NCBI GenBank assembly: GCA_030528325.1
Contig: JAUMZD010000005.1
Coordinates: 49,565-113,564 of the forward strand
Length of the DNA: 64,000 nucleotides
Direction: 5' to 3'
Origin: Lautropia sp.
GTDB lineage: Bacteria; Pseudomonadota; Gammaproteobacteria; Burkholderiales; Burkholderiaceae_E
In this document: piece after piece, positions 11,333-21,750 of the stretch
Layout: every line of letters starts with the position of its first letter
Position numbering within the stretch: the stretch's first letter is position 1
Position numbers and translations under genes: made by a program
Notes under the pieces: model-generated
Seen by the model: only the letters and a program-made list of their open reading frames with translations
Databases searched by the model: none
Told to the model about the DNA's origin: nothing

Positions 11333-11362
11333 GCCCCGAACGACGGGGCTTTTCTCTTTTTT
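11333..11362 (+). terminator. intrinsic terminator / attenuator between hscB and hscA
   Basis: Stem GCCCCG (11333-11338), five-base loop, CGGGGC (11344-11349), then a run TTTTCTCTTTTTT. It sits within the isc operon, 31 bp before the hscA start, so it would lower expression of hscA and fdx relative to iscRSUA. Confidence 0.75.
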
Positions 11363-11392
11363 GTGGTTCTTTTTCGCTGATTATCTCCTCCT

Positions 11393-13420
11393 ATGGCATT
11401 GCTGCAAATTTCCGAGCCGGGCATGAGCACCGACCCTCATCAGCACCGGTTTGCGATCGGAATCGACCTGGGCACCTCCAATTCACTGGTGGCGGTCGTT
11501 CGGTCGGGCGTTGCCGAGGCATTGCCGGATGAGTCAGATCATGTGCTGTTGCCCTCGATCGTGCATTATCGTGCCGGACAACCGCCGCGGGTGGGGCGTG
11601 AGGCCAGGACCGCGATGCTGTCGGATTCGGCCAATGTGATCAGTTCGGTCAAGCGCCTGATGGGGCGTGGGCTGGACGAGGCGAAGGCCATGGGTCTGCC
11701 GCTCAGACTGGCGGAAGCCACGGCTGATCATCGGGAAGCGCCAGCATCAGCCTCTTCAACGTCGGCGTCGGCGTTGGCGGCGGGTGAGAGCCCGGCTGCT
11801 GCGGCCGGCGCCCAGGGCGTTGCGCTGCAGACGGCGGCGGGCGTGCGCACGCCGGTCGAGGTGTCGGCCGAGATCCTGAAGGTGCTGCGCGACCGGGCGC
11901 TGGCCGCGATGGGGGCCAGCCCGGACGAGCTGGAGGGGGCGGTCATCACGGTGCCCGCTTATTTCGATGATGCTCAGCGTCAGGCCACGAAGGATGCGGC
12001 CTTGCTGGCGGGGTTGAAGGTACTGCGCCTGATCAACGAGCCGACGGCAGCGGCCGTGTCTTATGGTCTGGATCAGGGCGAAGCCGGGGTTTATGCCATC
12101 TATGATCTGGGGGGCGGCACCTTCGATGTCTCGGTGCTGAAGTTGACCCAGGGCGTCTTCGAGGTGCTGTCCACGGCGGGCGATGTGGCCTTGGGGGGCG
12201 ATGATTTCGACACGGTGCTGGCAGCCGATTTCGCTGCCACGCATGGACTGGGCAGTGCGGCCACGATGGCCGCTCAGCAGCCGACCCGCTGGCGCGAACT
12301 GGTGCTGCTGGCCAAGGCTGCCCGGGAGGCGCTGAGCGAGGCGGATGAGGTACCGATGGTGCTGGAGGCTGAGGGACGACGCCTCACCTCGACGTTGACG
12401 CGAGCGCATTTCGAGGCCCTGGCCAGGCCACTCGTGGATCGGACGCTGGCGATTGCGGGCAGGGCACTGGCAGATGCGGGGCTGACTGTCGATGCCGTGG
12501 ATGGGGTGGTGCTGGTGGGCGGTTCCACCCGGATGCCCGTCATCCGGGAGGCGGTGGCCCGCCACTTCGGCAAGATCCCGTTCACCGGGCATGACCCGGA
12601 TCAGGTGGTGGCCCTGGGGGCGGCGATGCAGGCGGCTCAGCTCATCGGTCAGCGCCCGAATGGCGGGGATGACTGGTTGTTGCTGGATGTGACGCCGCTG
12701 TCGCTGGGCCTCGAAACGATGGGCGGCATGGTCGAGAAGATCATCCCGCGCAATTCACCGATTCCGCTGGCCCGCGCACAGGATTTCACGACCTTCAAGG
12801 ATGGCCAGACGGCGATGGCGATCCATGTGGTGCAGGGCGAGCGCGAACTGGTTGCCGATTGCCGATCGCTCGCCCGTTTCGAGTTGCGGGGCATCCCGCC
12901 GATGGTGGCCGGAGCGGCGCGCATCCGCGTCACCTTCCAGGTCGATGCCGACGGGTTGCTGTCGGTCTCGGCGATGGAGAGCACGACCGGTGTCGAGGCC
13001 TCGGTCACGGTCAAGCCCAGTTACGGGCTGGCCGAAGGCGAGATCGAGCGGATGCTGCAGGAATCGTTCACCTCGGCGCGTGAGGACATGCAGTGGCGAC
13101 TGCTGCGGGAGCAGCAGGTCGACAGCGAGCGGCTGCTGGGTGCGACCCGTGGCGCGCTGGACGAGGACGGGGATCTGCTGGGGGCTGAAGACCTGGGCCT
13201 GATCGAAGAGGCTTTCGGGATCCTCGCGGCCAGCGTGCAGCAGGCACGCTCGCTACCGAAGGATGCTGACGAGGCAGCATTGCTGGGGATGCGGAACCTG
13301 CTGTCGTCGCAGACCCAGGCGCTCCAGCAGGCCACCGAAAATTTTGCGGCTCTCAGAATGGATCGTGCCATCCAGCGTGCACTGGCGGGCAAATCCATCG
13401 ACGGTCTGGCAGGGCTTTGA
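11393..13420 (+). CDS. hscA: Hsp70-family Fe-S chaperone HscA, with Ala/Ser-rich insertion
   Basis: Specialised Hsp70 that uses ATP, with HscB, to release clusters from IscU. The nucleotide-binding domain shows [13 protein letters not shown] (residues 22-34), [14 protein letters not shown] and [13 protein letters not shown] near 210, [13 protein letters not shown] near 235 and LVGGSTRMP near 380. The substrate domain includes [14 protein letters not shown]. At 675 residues it is about 60 longer than E. coli HscA (616). Much of the excess is a low-complexity Ala/Ser stretch at about residues 110-145, in the region just before [11 protein letters not shown]. The ATG at 11393 lacks a strong ribosome site; ATG 11423 ([10 protein letters not shown]) is an alternative start. 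Confidence 0.93.
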   Translation: MALLQISEPGMSTDPHQHRFAIGIDLGTSNSLVAVVRSGVAEALPDESDHVLLPSIVHYRAGQPPRVGREARTAMLSDSANVISSVKRLMGRGLDEAKAMGLPLRLAEATADHREAPASASSTSASALAAGESPAAAAGAQGVALQTAAGVRTPVEVSAEILKVLRDRALAAMGASPDELEGAVITVPAYFDDAQRQATKDAALLAGLKVLRLINEPTAAAVSYGLDQGEAGVYAIYDLGGGTFDVSVLKLTQGVFEVLSTAGDVALGGDDFDTVLAADFAATHGLGSAATMAAQQPTRWRELVLLAKAAREALSEADEVPMVLEAEGRRLTSTLTRAHFEALARPLVDRTLAIAGRALADAGLTVDAVDGVVLVGGSTRMPVIREAVARHFGKIPFTGHDPDQVVALGAAMQAAQLIGQRPNGGDDWLLLDVTPLSLGLETMGGMVEKIIPRNSPIPLARAQDFTTFKDGQTAMAIHVVQGERELVADCRSLARFELRGIPPMVAGAARIRVTFQVDADGLLSVSAMESTTGVEASVTVKPSYGLAEGEIERMLQESFTSAREDMQWRLLREQQVDSERLLGATRGALDEDGDLLGAEDLGLIEEAFGILAASVQQARSLPKDADEAALLGMRNLLSSQTQALQQATENFAALRMDRAIQRALAGKSIDGLAGL

Positions 13421-13469
13421 AGCACGAAGACGGGCCCGTTCTTCACGAGATCATTTTCAGGAGAAAGAT

Positions 13470-13811
13470 TTGGCGACCATCAAGGTATTGCCGCATGCGG
13501 AAGTGTGCCCCCAGGGGGCGGAGTTCGAAGCGCCGGCCGGCATCTCGCTGTGTGAGGCGCTATTGAACAACGACGTGGACATCGAACATGCCTGCGCGAT
13601 GTCCTGCGCCTGCACGACCTGCCACGTCATCCTGCGCGAGGGCTATGACGACGTGAATGAATCGTCGGACATCGAGGACGACCTGCTCGACATGGCCTGG
13701 GGGCTGACCCCCGAATCACGCCTGTCCTGTCAGGTGAAGCTGGAAGACGACATGAAGCTCGTCGTCGAGATCCCGAAATACACGATCAACCACGCGAAGG
13801 AGGATCACTGA
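13470..13811 (+). CDS. fdx: ISC-type [2Fe-2S] ferredoxin, TTG start
   Basis: A 113-residue adrenodoxin-type ferredoxin that supplies electrons for cluster assembly on IscU. Cluster ligands are in ACAMSCACTTCHV (four cysteines near residues 42-51) and in LSCQVKLEDD near 87. The start is TTG at 13470 giving MATIKVLPHAEVCPQG; it has AGGAGA at a good distance, and no ATG or GTG occurs at the right place, so this unusual start seems correct. Last gene of the isc operon. No iscX is seen after it; instead there is a 165-bp repeat and then the operon's terminator. Confidence 0.93.
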   Translation: MATIKVLPHAEVCPQGAEFEAPAGISLCEALLNNDVDIEHACAMSCACTTCHVILREGYDDVNESSDIEDDLLDMAWGLTPESRLSCQVKLEDDMKLVVEIPKYTINHAKEDH

Positions 13812-13839
13812 ACCGGGACTCGACGTAGATCATCCTCTG

Positions 13840-14004
13840 AGGAGCTTGGGCGGCAGGAAAGTCGCGGGCTGCAAACCGGCCGCGCCGGCCCATTTTGCAC
13901 CCGCTTCTTGCCCCATAGCACCGGCTATGGGGCGGCGAATCGGGCACAAACTGTGCTCGGCGGGGCCGATTTTCGCCGTCGCGATTCCTACCGCCCAAGC
14001 TCCT
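13840..14004 (+). repeat. three-arm inverted-repeat element, full copy A
   Basis: A 165-bp non-coding element. The left terminal repeat AGGAGCTTGGGCGGCAGGAA pairs with its near-perfect complement at 13985-14004. Inside are a left arm closed by TGCAAA / TTTGCA, a middle hairpin CCCCATAGC / GCTATGGGG, and a right arm GGCGAATCGG / CCGATTTTCGCC enclosing GCACA / TGTGC. The other full copy is at 61268-61431. Copy A separates fdx from its terminator. Frames read through it produce spurious short proteins. Confidence 0.85.
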
Positions 14005-14096
14005 GAGGTGATCGCCTGCTTGACGGACAGCCCGGCGGTGTGTGACACGTCCTGCCCGGGCCCGTCGGGAACGTGGCGATGACCACAGGCTGCATG

Positions 14097-14121
14097 GCCC
14101 GCCTCGTGCGGGCTTTTTCTC
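14097..14121 (+). terminator. rho-independent terminator of the isc operon
   Basis: Stem GCCCGC, loop CTCGT, stem GCGGGC, then TTTTTCTCG. It is 286 bp after the fdx stop, with repeat copy A lying in between, and 85 bp before the next gene. Confidence 0.8.
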
Positions 14122-14205
14122 GTAAACTGGCGACGGGGAAACTCATGCCACCCGACAGGGTGCATCTTCATCAGAATTTTCCGGGTGCAAGGAACGGGGT
14201 TTGAG

Positions 14206-15480
14206 ATGTCGACTGAGGGGAAGACACTGCTGGCAAGAATCCGCCTTGGCGAAGACAGTCTTCTTGAGCTGAAGGAAGTGCGGTTGCACCGCGATCGCCT
14301 TCAAGGGCCGACTCAGGAAGACCTGGCCAATGAATTGGCGGCGTTTGCCAACAGTATGGGGGGGACGTTGGTGCTGGGGGTGAAGGATGCCCCGAGAGAG
14401 ATCATCGGAATTCCACTCGAACGGCTGGATGACATGGAGCGGATCGTGCAGCAGGCTTGTGAACAGTCGATCAAGCCTCCCCTGGCCCCCCTCATCGAAC
14501 GGATGCTGTTGCCGGACGCCTCGGGGGTTGAGCAGGCCGTGATCCGGGTAGAGGTCAACCGCAGTCTGTTCGTTCATCAGAGCCCGGGGGGCTATCTGCA
14601 TCGTGTCGGTTCATCCCGACGTGAGATGACACCGGATTTTCTGGCGCGGCTTTTTCAACAGCGTAGCCAGTCCCGTTTGATCCGCTTTGACGAAACGCCA
14701 GTGCCTCGTGCTTCGATGCGTGATCTGGATGAAGCGCTCTGGCGTCGTTTTGCGCCAGAAGAGAGCGCTGATGAGCCAGAAGTCCTGCTGCACAAGCTCG
14801 GCATGGCTGATCGTGACGAACGGGGTCAGTGGCATCCGACGGTCGCCGGTCTGTTGATGGCCTGCCGCCAGCCGGAACGCTTTCTGTCCGGGGCCTTCAT
14901 CCAGGCTGTTGCCTACCGGGGGACGGAGGTGGTTGCCAACACGTCGGGACTGTATCAGCTGGATGCCAGGGATCTGACTGGGCCACTGGATCAGCAGATC
15001 ATGGATGCCTGCGCCTTCGTGCGGAAGAACATGAAGGTGGGGGCCATCAAGCATCTCACCGGTGGCCGGGAAGACATCCCCCAGTTCGACATCCTGTCGG
15101 TGTTCGAGGCGGTGACCAATGCCGTCGCCCACCGGGACTATTCGATACCGGGGGCAAAAGTGCGCCTTCGCCTGTTCCATGACCGGCTGGAATTGTATTC
15201 GCCGGGCATGTTGCCAAACACGATGACACCAGCCAGCATGCCCTTTCGGCAGGCGGCCCGAAATGAGGCCTTGACCAGCCTGCTCGCGCGCTGTCCGATC
15301 ACGGATCCGTCCTTGCAGCATCACCGTCGGCGCATCATGGACAAACGGGGAGAGGGCGTGCCGATCATCCTGTCCCGCACGGAAGCCCTGTCGGGACAGC
15401 GACCCGCGTATCAGATTCATGATGACAGCGAGGTGATGCTGGTACTGCCTGCGGCCAACGAGGGGCGGCCAGTGCCCTGA
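14206..15480 (+). CDS. AlbA_2 (Schlafen-type) domain protein with C-terminal HATPase fold
   Basis: A 424-residue protein of the group often labelled RecG-like transcriptional regulators. The N-terminal AlbA_2 domain begins LLELKEVRL and contains DLANELAAFANSMGGTLVLGV (about residues 20-65) and the GGYLHRVGSSRREM end near 140. The C-terminal half shows the HATPase_c_4 pattern FEAVTNAVAHRDYS near residue 305 and DRLELYSPGMLP. The family includes nucleic-acid-binding regulators and some defence-linked proteins; its role here is not known. ATG 14206 is preferred to an in-frame GTG at 14185. It stands alone between the isc terminator and a lipoprotein gene. Confidence 0.8.
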   Translation: MSTEGKTLLARIRLGEDSLLELKEVRLHRDRLQGPTQEDLANELAAFANSMGGTLVLGVKDAPREIIGIPLERLDDMERIVQQACEQSIKPPLAPLIERMLLPDASGVEQAVIRVEVNRSLFVHQSPGGYLHRVGSSRREMTPDFLARLFQQRSQSRLIRFDETPVPRASMRDLDEALWRRFAPEESADEPEVLLHKLGMADRDERGQWHPTVAGLLMACRQPERFLSGAFIQAVAYRGTEVVANTSGLYQLDARDLTGPLDQQIMDACAFVRKNMKVGAIKHLTGGREDIPQFDILSVFEAVTNAVAHRDYSIPGAKVRLRLFHDRLELYSPGMLPNTMTPASMPFRQAARNEALTSLLARCPITDPSLQHHRRRIMDKRGEGVPIILSRTEALSGQRPAYQIHDDSEVMLVLPAANEGRPVP

Positions 15481-15660
15481 TACAAGTGTGATAAAAACAT
15501 AAATTTTGTTTTCGCTTCTTACAAAGCGATGCCCAAGTGTCGAACCAGGGAAGCTCATGGGTCTAGGATTGGCAAGTTTTCCGACACATGGCGTAAGCTT
15601 GGAAAAAAAGCGATAAATGCATTCGCTATTTTGACCCAGGTGTCATGGAGGTAACTCGAC

Positions 15661-16605
15661 ATGAAAAGTTCCCGTCATTTTCCCCTGACTGCTGCTGCAC
15701 TGGCCGTGTTGCTGGGTGCATGCGGTGGTGGTGGCGCAAGCGACTCGCCTGCTGGCGGCGCCACCAGCGCCAAACTGACGGATACGCCGTCAGGCACCCC
15801 GACCGGGACCCGCTTTGGTGATGTCAGCTTGCCGACACAGGCGGCGGTCGTGACGAAGACGATGCCGGCCCAGAAACCCATTTCGGCACAGGCCGGCGTA
15901 CGTGGCGATGTGCTGCTGACGATGATGGATCAGATCGTTTGCAGGAATCCGGAGCAGAGTACTTCGCACAACGGGGCTCCTGTGCCGGGTGGTCAGCGGG
16001 TTCTGCCAAGGATGGAAGTGGATCAGCGGCTGAGCCCGTTCAACTACGAGCAGATCGGTGGCCCCCATCCTTCCTCCCGCTACATGTTCCACATCAACGG
16101 CGAGTGCCAGCCGGAATACTTCCGGTACCGGGCGGCACAACCGGGCAGCTACACGTGGAGAACCTATGGCAGCCCATATTTCCGCGGGCCTTTGGGACCG
16201 GTGCCGAGTCCACGTTTCCGTGAGCATGAGATTCGGGTACCGCTGACGGTGATGACGGATTCGGTCAGCTTGAGCAGCGTCGTCAAGAGCAATGGTGTCG
16301 ATCTGAACAGCGGCAGGGAATTCTCTTTCCGCCATGACGACCGGATTTCCTGGGGCGTGGTGCAGTACTGGCAGCATGGCAGCGATTACCTGAAGATGCT
16401 GGTGGTGCCGGGCGACAATGAGGGCGATGCACGGTTGTGCTGGAACGCCGACAACGGCAAGGTCAAGCGCCTGCATTGCATGACCTGGCGTGCGCCCCAG
16501 GGCTGGAAGCGGGGCGAACCGCTGGTGTTCGTCGGCCAGTACCTGATCGACGACCGCTCGGTGTATCCGGGTGAGCAGGGGTTCCTGTACGCACGGACGT
16601 TCTGA
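15661..16605 (+). CDS. hypothetical lipoprotein
   Basis: A 314-residue protein of unknown function. The N terminus MKSSRHFPLTAAALAVLLGACGGGG is a clear lipoprotein signal with lipobox LGAC, so the mature protein should be anchored in the outer membrane or periplasm. A Ser/Thr/Gly-rich linker (about residues 25-65) precedes a globular region with four spaced cysteines (IVCRNPE, NGECQPE, RLCWNAD, LHCMTW), suggesting two disulfides. I recognise no family. The start has a GGAGG-like site. A convergent hairpin at 16631-16657 separates it from the lysS cluster. Confidence 0.75.
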   Translation: MKSSRHFPLTAAALAVLLGACGGGGASDSPAGGATSAKLTDTPSGTPTGTRFGDVSLPTQAAVVTKTMPAQKPISAQAGVRGDVLLTMMDQIVCRNPEQSTSHNGAPVPGGQRVLPRMEVDQRLSPFNYEQIGGPHPSSRYMFHINGECQPEYFRYRAAQPGSYTWRTYGSPYFRGPLGPVPSPRFREHEIRVPLTVMTDSVSLSSVVKSNGVDLNSGREFSFRHDDRISWGVVQYWQHGSDYLKMLVVPGDNEGDARLCWNADNGKVKRLHCMTWRAPQGWKRGEPLVFVGQYLIDDRSVYPGEQGFLYARTF

Positions 16606-16630
16606 GCCCGAAGCTTCTAAAGAAGCGGTG

Positions 16631-16657
16631 GGGCTGACGCGGCGGCGGCGTCAGCCC
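16631..16657. terminator. convergent GC hairpin
   Basis: Perfect 10-bp stem GGGCTGACGC / GCGTCAGCCC with a 7-base loop between converging genes. The stop codon of the leftward gene lies inside the right arm. No T-tract follows, so factor-independent termination is uncertain. Confidence 0.4.
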
Positions 16658-16848
16658 GTCAGGGGCTCGACTGTCCCCTGGATGCGCCTGGCCCGGGTGT
16701 CGGGTTTTTTGGCCTCCTCGATCCACTTCAGGTATTCGCGCTGATGGGAAGGGGGCAGGGCGTTGAAGCGCTGCCCGGCCACCGGGTGGGCGGCCAGCGC
16801 GGCCTCAAGGTCTGCTGGTAACGGCAGCGCCCGAGCCCCCGCTTTCAT
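16651..16848 (-). CDS. small YdeI/OmpD-associated-family protein
   Basis: A 65-residue protein matching only the C-terminal module of the YdeI (bacteriocin-protection) family: the pattern LPADLEAALAAHPVAGQRFNAL then PPSHQREYLKWIEEAKKPDTRARRI is characteristic. Full family members are usually two to three times longer, so this is a stand-alone module or a remnant. ATG 16848 overlaps the lysS stop region, implying translational coupling. Its biochemical role is unknown; the name comes from sequence resemblance. Confidence 0.7.
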   Translation of the reverse strand: MKAGARALPLPADLEAALAAHPVAGQRFNALPPSHQREYLKWIEEAKKPDTRARRIQGTVEPLTG

Positions 16849-16849
16849 G

Positions 16850-18394
16850 TCAGGCCTCACGCTTGAGCGCCGGGAACAGGATCACGTCCCGGATGGTTGG
16901 ACTGTCGGTCAGCAGCATCATCAGGCGGTCGATGCCGATGCCGCAGCCGCCGGTCGGGGGCATGCCGTACTCCAGTGCCCGGATGTAGTCGGCATCAAAA
17001 TACATGGCTTCGTCGTCACCGGCTTCTTTCGCTTCGACCTGTTTGCGGAAGCGTTCGGCCTGATCTTCGGGGTCGTTGACCTCGGAGAAGCCGTTGGCCA
17101 TTTCGCGGCCGGTGATGAACAGCTCGAAGCGGTCGGTGATCTCCGGGTCATGGTTGGAGGCACGGGCCAGCGGCGAGACTTCGACCGGGTACTTGATGAT
17201 GAAGGTGGGTTCCCACAGTTTGGCTTCAGCCACTTCCTCGAAGAGCGCCAGTTGCAGTGCGCCCACACCGGCCGTGGCCAGTGGTTCGACATCGTACTTT
17301 TTCAGTTCGGCACGCAACCAGTCGGCGTCCGCCAGTTTGTCCTGCGGAAGGTGGGGTGCGTGCTTCCGGATGGCTTCGACGATGGTCATCCGCGCAAAGG
17401 GCTTCGACAGATCCAGCGCTTTGCCCTGGTAGCTGATGGTCGTCGTGCCGAGTGCCGTCTGGGCGGCGTGGCGGATCACCTGTTCGGTGAAGTCCATCAT
17501 CCATTCGTAATCGGTATAGGCCGCGTAGAATTCCATCATCGTGAATTCGGGGTTGTGACGCGGGCTGAGACCTTCGTTGCGGAAGTTGCGGTTGATCTCG
17601 AACACGCGCTCGAATCCGCCGACGATCAGGCGCTTCAGGTACAGCTCGGGCGCGATACGCAGGAACATTTCCTGATCGAGCGCATTGTGGTGCGTGACGA
17701 AGGGGCGGGCTGCGGCACCGCCGGGGATGGGTTGCAGCATCGGCGTTTCGACTTCAAGAAAGCCGGCATCGACCATGAACTGGCGGATGGCGCTGATGGC
17801 CTTGCTGCGGACGGTGAAGGTCTGGCGCGCGCTCTCGTTGCTGATCAGGTCCACATAGCGCTGGCGATAACGCAGCTCCTGGTCGGCCAGACCGTGGAAC
17901 TTGTCGGGCAGCGGGCGCAGCGATTTGGACAGCAGCCGGACGTTGGAGCAGCGGATCGACAGCTCGCCCTTCATCGTCTTGAAGAGCGTGCCTTCGGCGG
18001 CCACGATATCGCCCAGATCCCAGTGCTTGAAGGCTTCATGCGTCTCAGCCCCGATGCCTTCGTCGTTCATCCACAGCTGGATGCGGCCGCTGCCGTCCTG
18101 CAGGGTGGCGAAGCTCGCCTTGCCCTGCACGCGCTTCAGCACCATCCGCCCGGCCACCGAGACCTGGATGGTCTCGGCTTGCAGATCCTCACGGCTCTTG
18201 CTGCCGTGGGCATCGAGCAGCGGCTGCGCCCGGTTGGCGGGTACGAAGTCGTTGGGAAAGGCGATGGCGCCGTTCTCACGCAGACGGCCGAGCTTGGCAC
18301 GCCGCTCGGCGATGATCTGGTTCTCGTCGGCTTCGGGCAGGGCGCCTTCGGTGGCGTGGGGCTGATCAGATGGAGCGGAAGCAGTGATGTTCAC
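16850..18394 (-). CDS. lysS: lysyl-tRNA synthetase (class II), GTG start
   Basis: Charges tRNA-Lys in the cytoplasm. The 514-residue protein has the N-terminal OB-fold anticodon domain ([23 protein letters not shown], about residues 70-95), class II motif 1 around [19 protein letters not shown], motif 2 [20 protein letters not shown] near 270, and motif 3 [13 protein letters not shown] near the end. Start is GTG at 18394, giving [11 protein letters not shown], close to the normal length of about 505; the frame stays open upstream but those residues do not resemble the family. Downstream of prfB, the classical prfB-lysS pairing, but here separated by 307 bp. Confidence 0.95.
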   Translation of the reverse strand: MNITASAPSDQPHATEGALPEADENQIIAERRAKLGRLRENGAIAFPNDFVPANRAQPLLDAHGSKSREDLQAETIQVSVAGRMVLKRVQGKASFATLQDGSGRIQLWMNDEGIGAETHEAFKHWDLGDIVAAEGTLFKTMKGELSIRCSNVRLLSKSLRPLPDKFHGLADQELRYRQRYVDLISNESARQTFTVRSKAISAIRQFMVDAGFLEVETPMLQPIPGGAAARPFVTHHNALDQEMFLRIAPELYLKRLIVGGFERVFEINRNFRNEGLSPRHNPEFTMMEFYAAYTDYEWMMDFTEQVIRHAAQTALGTTTISYQGKALDLSKPFARMTIVEAIRKHAPHLPQDKLADADWLRAELKKYDVEPLATAGVGALQLALFEEVAEAKLWEPTFIIKYPVEVSPLARASNHDPEITDRFELFITGREMANGFSEVNDPEDQAERFRKQVEAKEAGDDEAMYFDADYIRALEYGMPPTGGCGIGIDRLMMLLTDSPTIRDVILFPALKREA

Positions 18395-18701
18395 GGGGCA
18401 TGCCTGATGGAGGAAGGGAGCCGGCCTGTCGGAGCAGGACGCGGTGAATGGGGTGAAAGGAGCAGTGATGGAAAATGAGTCTTCGCAGGGCTTTGAATCG
18501 TGGCGGTGTGGTACCTGATGTTGGCTGGCCCTGTCTTCCGATCGTGAAGGGAGTGGAGAGCTGCCGGGTCGGGACAGGCGGTTTCCGAGACAGCCTGCAT
18601 CGGCCGGGACTGACGGCGGCACGTGTCCCCCCCCGGCAAGGGGCCGGGGCACGCAGGGACCGGGGACACGGAGCTGGCGCCAGTGCAGGTACGAGCCGGG
18701 T
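18395..18701 (-). other. prfB-lysS intergenic region with GC hairpin
   Basis: The 307-base gap is unusually long for this operon pair. It contains a hairpin CCCCGGC / GCCGGGG at about 18631-18649 close after prfB. No T-tract, ORF of recognisable family, or clear promoter is seen; it may hold a promoter for lysS. Confidence 0.35.
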
Positions 18702-21116
<2,415 letters not shown>

Positions 21117-21213
21117 TCCGGGGCCGGCTGGCGGCGGTGACCGAGGTCGCTGTCGCCAGCCGGTTGCCTCCAACCATTTTTACCAGGGGCGGCCGGCAAC
21201 GGCCGTTTTGCTC

Positions 21214-21750
21214 ATGCGCTGGTTTCACAAACTGGAGGAGGGCCTGCTGGTTCTCCTGATGGCGGGCATGACGCTGATCACCTTCATGCAGGTGGTGGCC
21301 CGCTATGTGTTCAATTACAGCTTCGTCTGGGCGATGGAGCTGACGTCGGTGCTGTTCGGCGGGCTGATCTTCATCGGCATGGCCTATGGCGTCCGAGTCG
21401 GGGCCCATATCGGGGTCGATCTGCTCGTCAAGGCGCTCGGCCCGCGGCTGGGACGCTGGATGAGTGCGCTGGCCGCGCTGCTCTGTGTCGCCTATGCCTG
21501 CATTCTGGCCTGGGGCGGTCATGAGTACGTCTCGAAGATCCGGATGGTGGGAATCCTTATGCAGGACCTGCCCGTCGAACAGTGGATCCCCAGAGCCGTG
21601 CTGCCACTGGGCTTCGGGCTGCTGGCCCTGCGCTTTCTGGGCGTCTTCATCGGCCTGCTGACGGGACGTGCCGGGCAGTTGCTGGGTGATGAAGCGGAAG
21701 AGGCGCTGAAGATGCGTGTCGAACCGGAACAGGAGGCGCTCAGGCCATGA
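21214..21750 (+). CDS. dctQ: TRAP transporter small permease DctQ
   Basis: The small membrane subunit that pairs with DctM. About 178 residues with four predicted membrane segments: LLVLLMAGMTLITFMQVVAR, LTSVLFGGLIFIGMAYGV, LAALLCVAYACILAW and AVLPLGFGLLALRFLG. The motif WAMELTSVLFGGLIFIGMAYGVR is typical. Start ATG 21214 is about 98 bp after dctP; the end overlaps dctM by 4 bp (ATGA), so the two are translationally coupled. Confidence 0.9.
   Translation: MRWFHKLEEGLLVLLMAGMTLITFMQVVARYVFNYSFVWAMELTSVLFGGLIFIGMAYGVRVGAHIGVDLLVKALGPRLGRWMSALAALLCVAYACILAWGGHEYVSKIRMVGILMQDLPVEQWIPRAVLPLGFGLLALRFLGVFIGLLTGRAGQLLGDEAEEALKMRVEPEQEALRP

Noticed and set aside
13846..14082. Short protein frames across repeat copy A (and the similar ones at 23025-23489 and 61217-61510)
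   Set aside because: Their residues are translations of the inverted-repeat element and appear only where copies occur.
13812..14205. iscX after fdx
   Set aside because: No frame in the gap resembles IscX; the gap holds the repeat and terminator.
16763..18478. 571-residue frame antisense to lysS
   Set aside because: Antisense shadow; lysS is certain.
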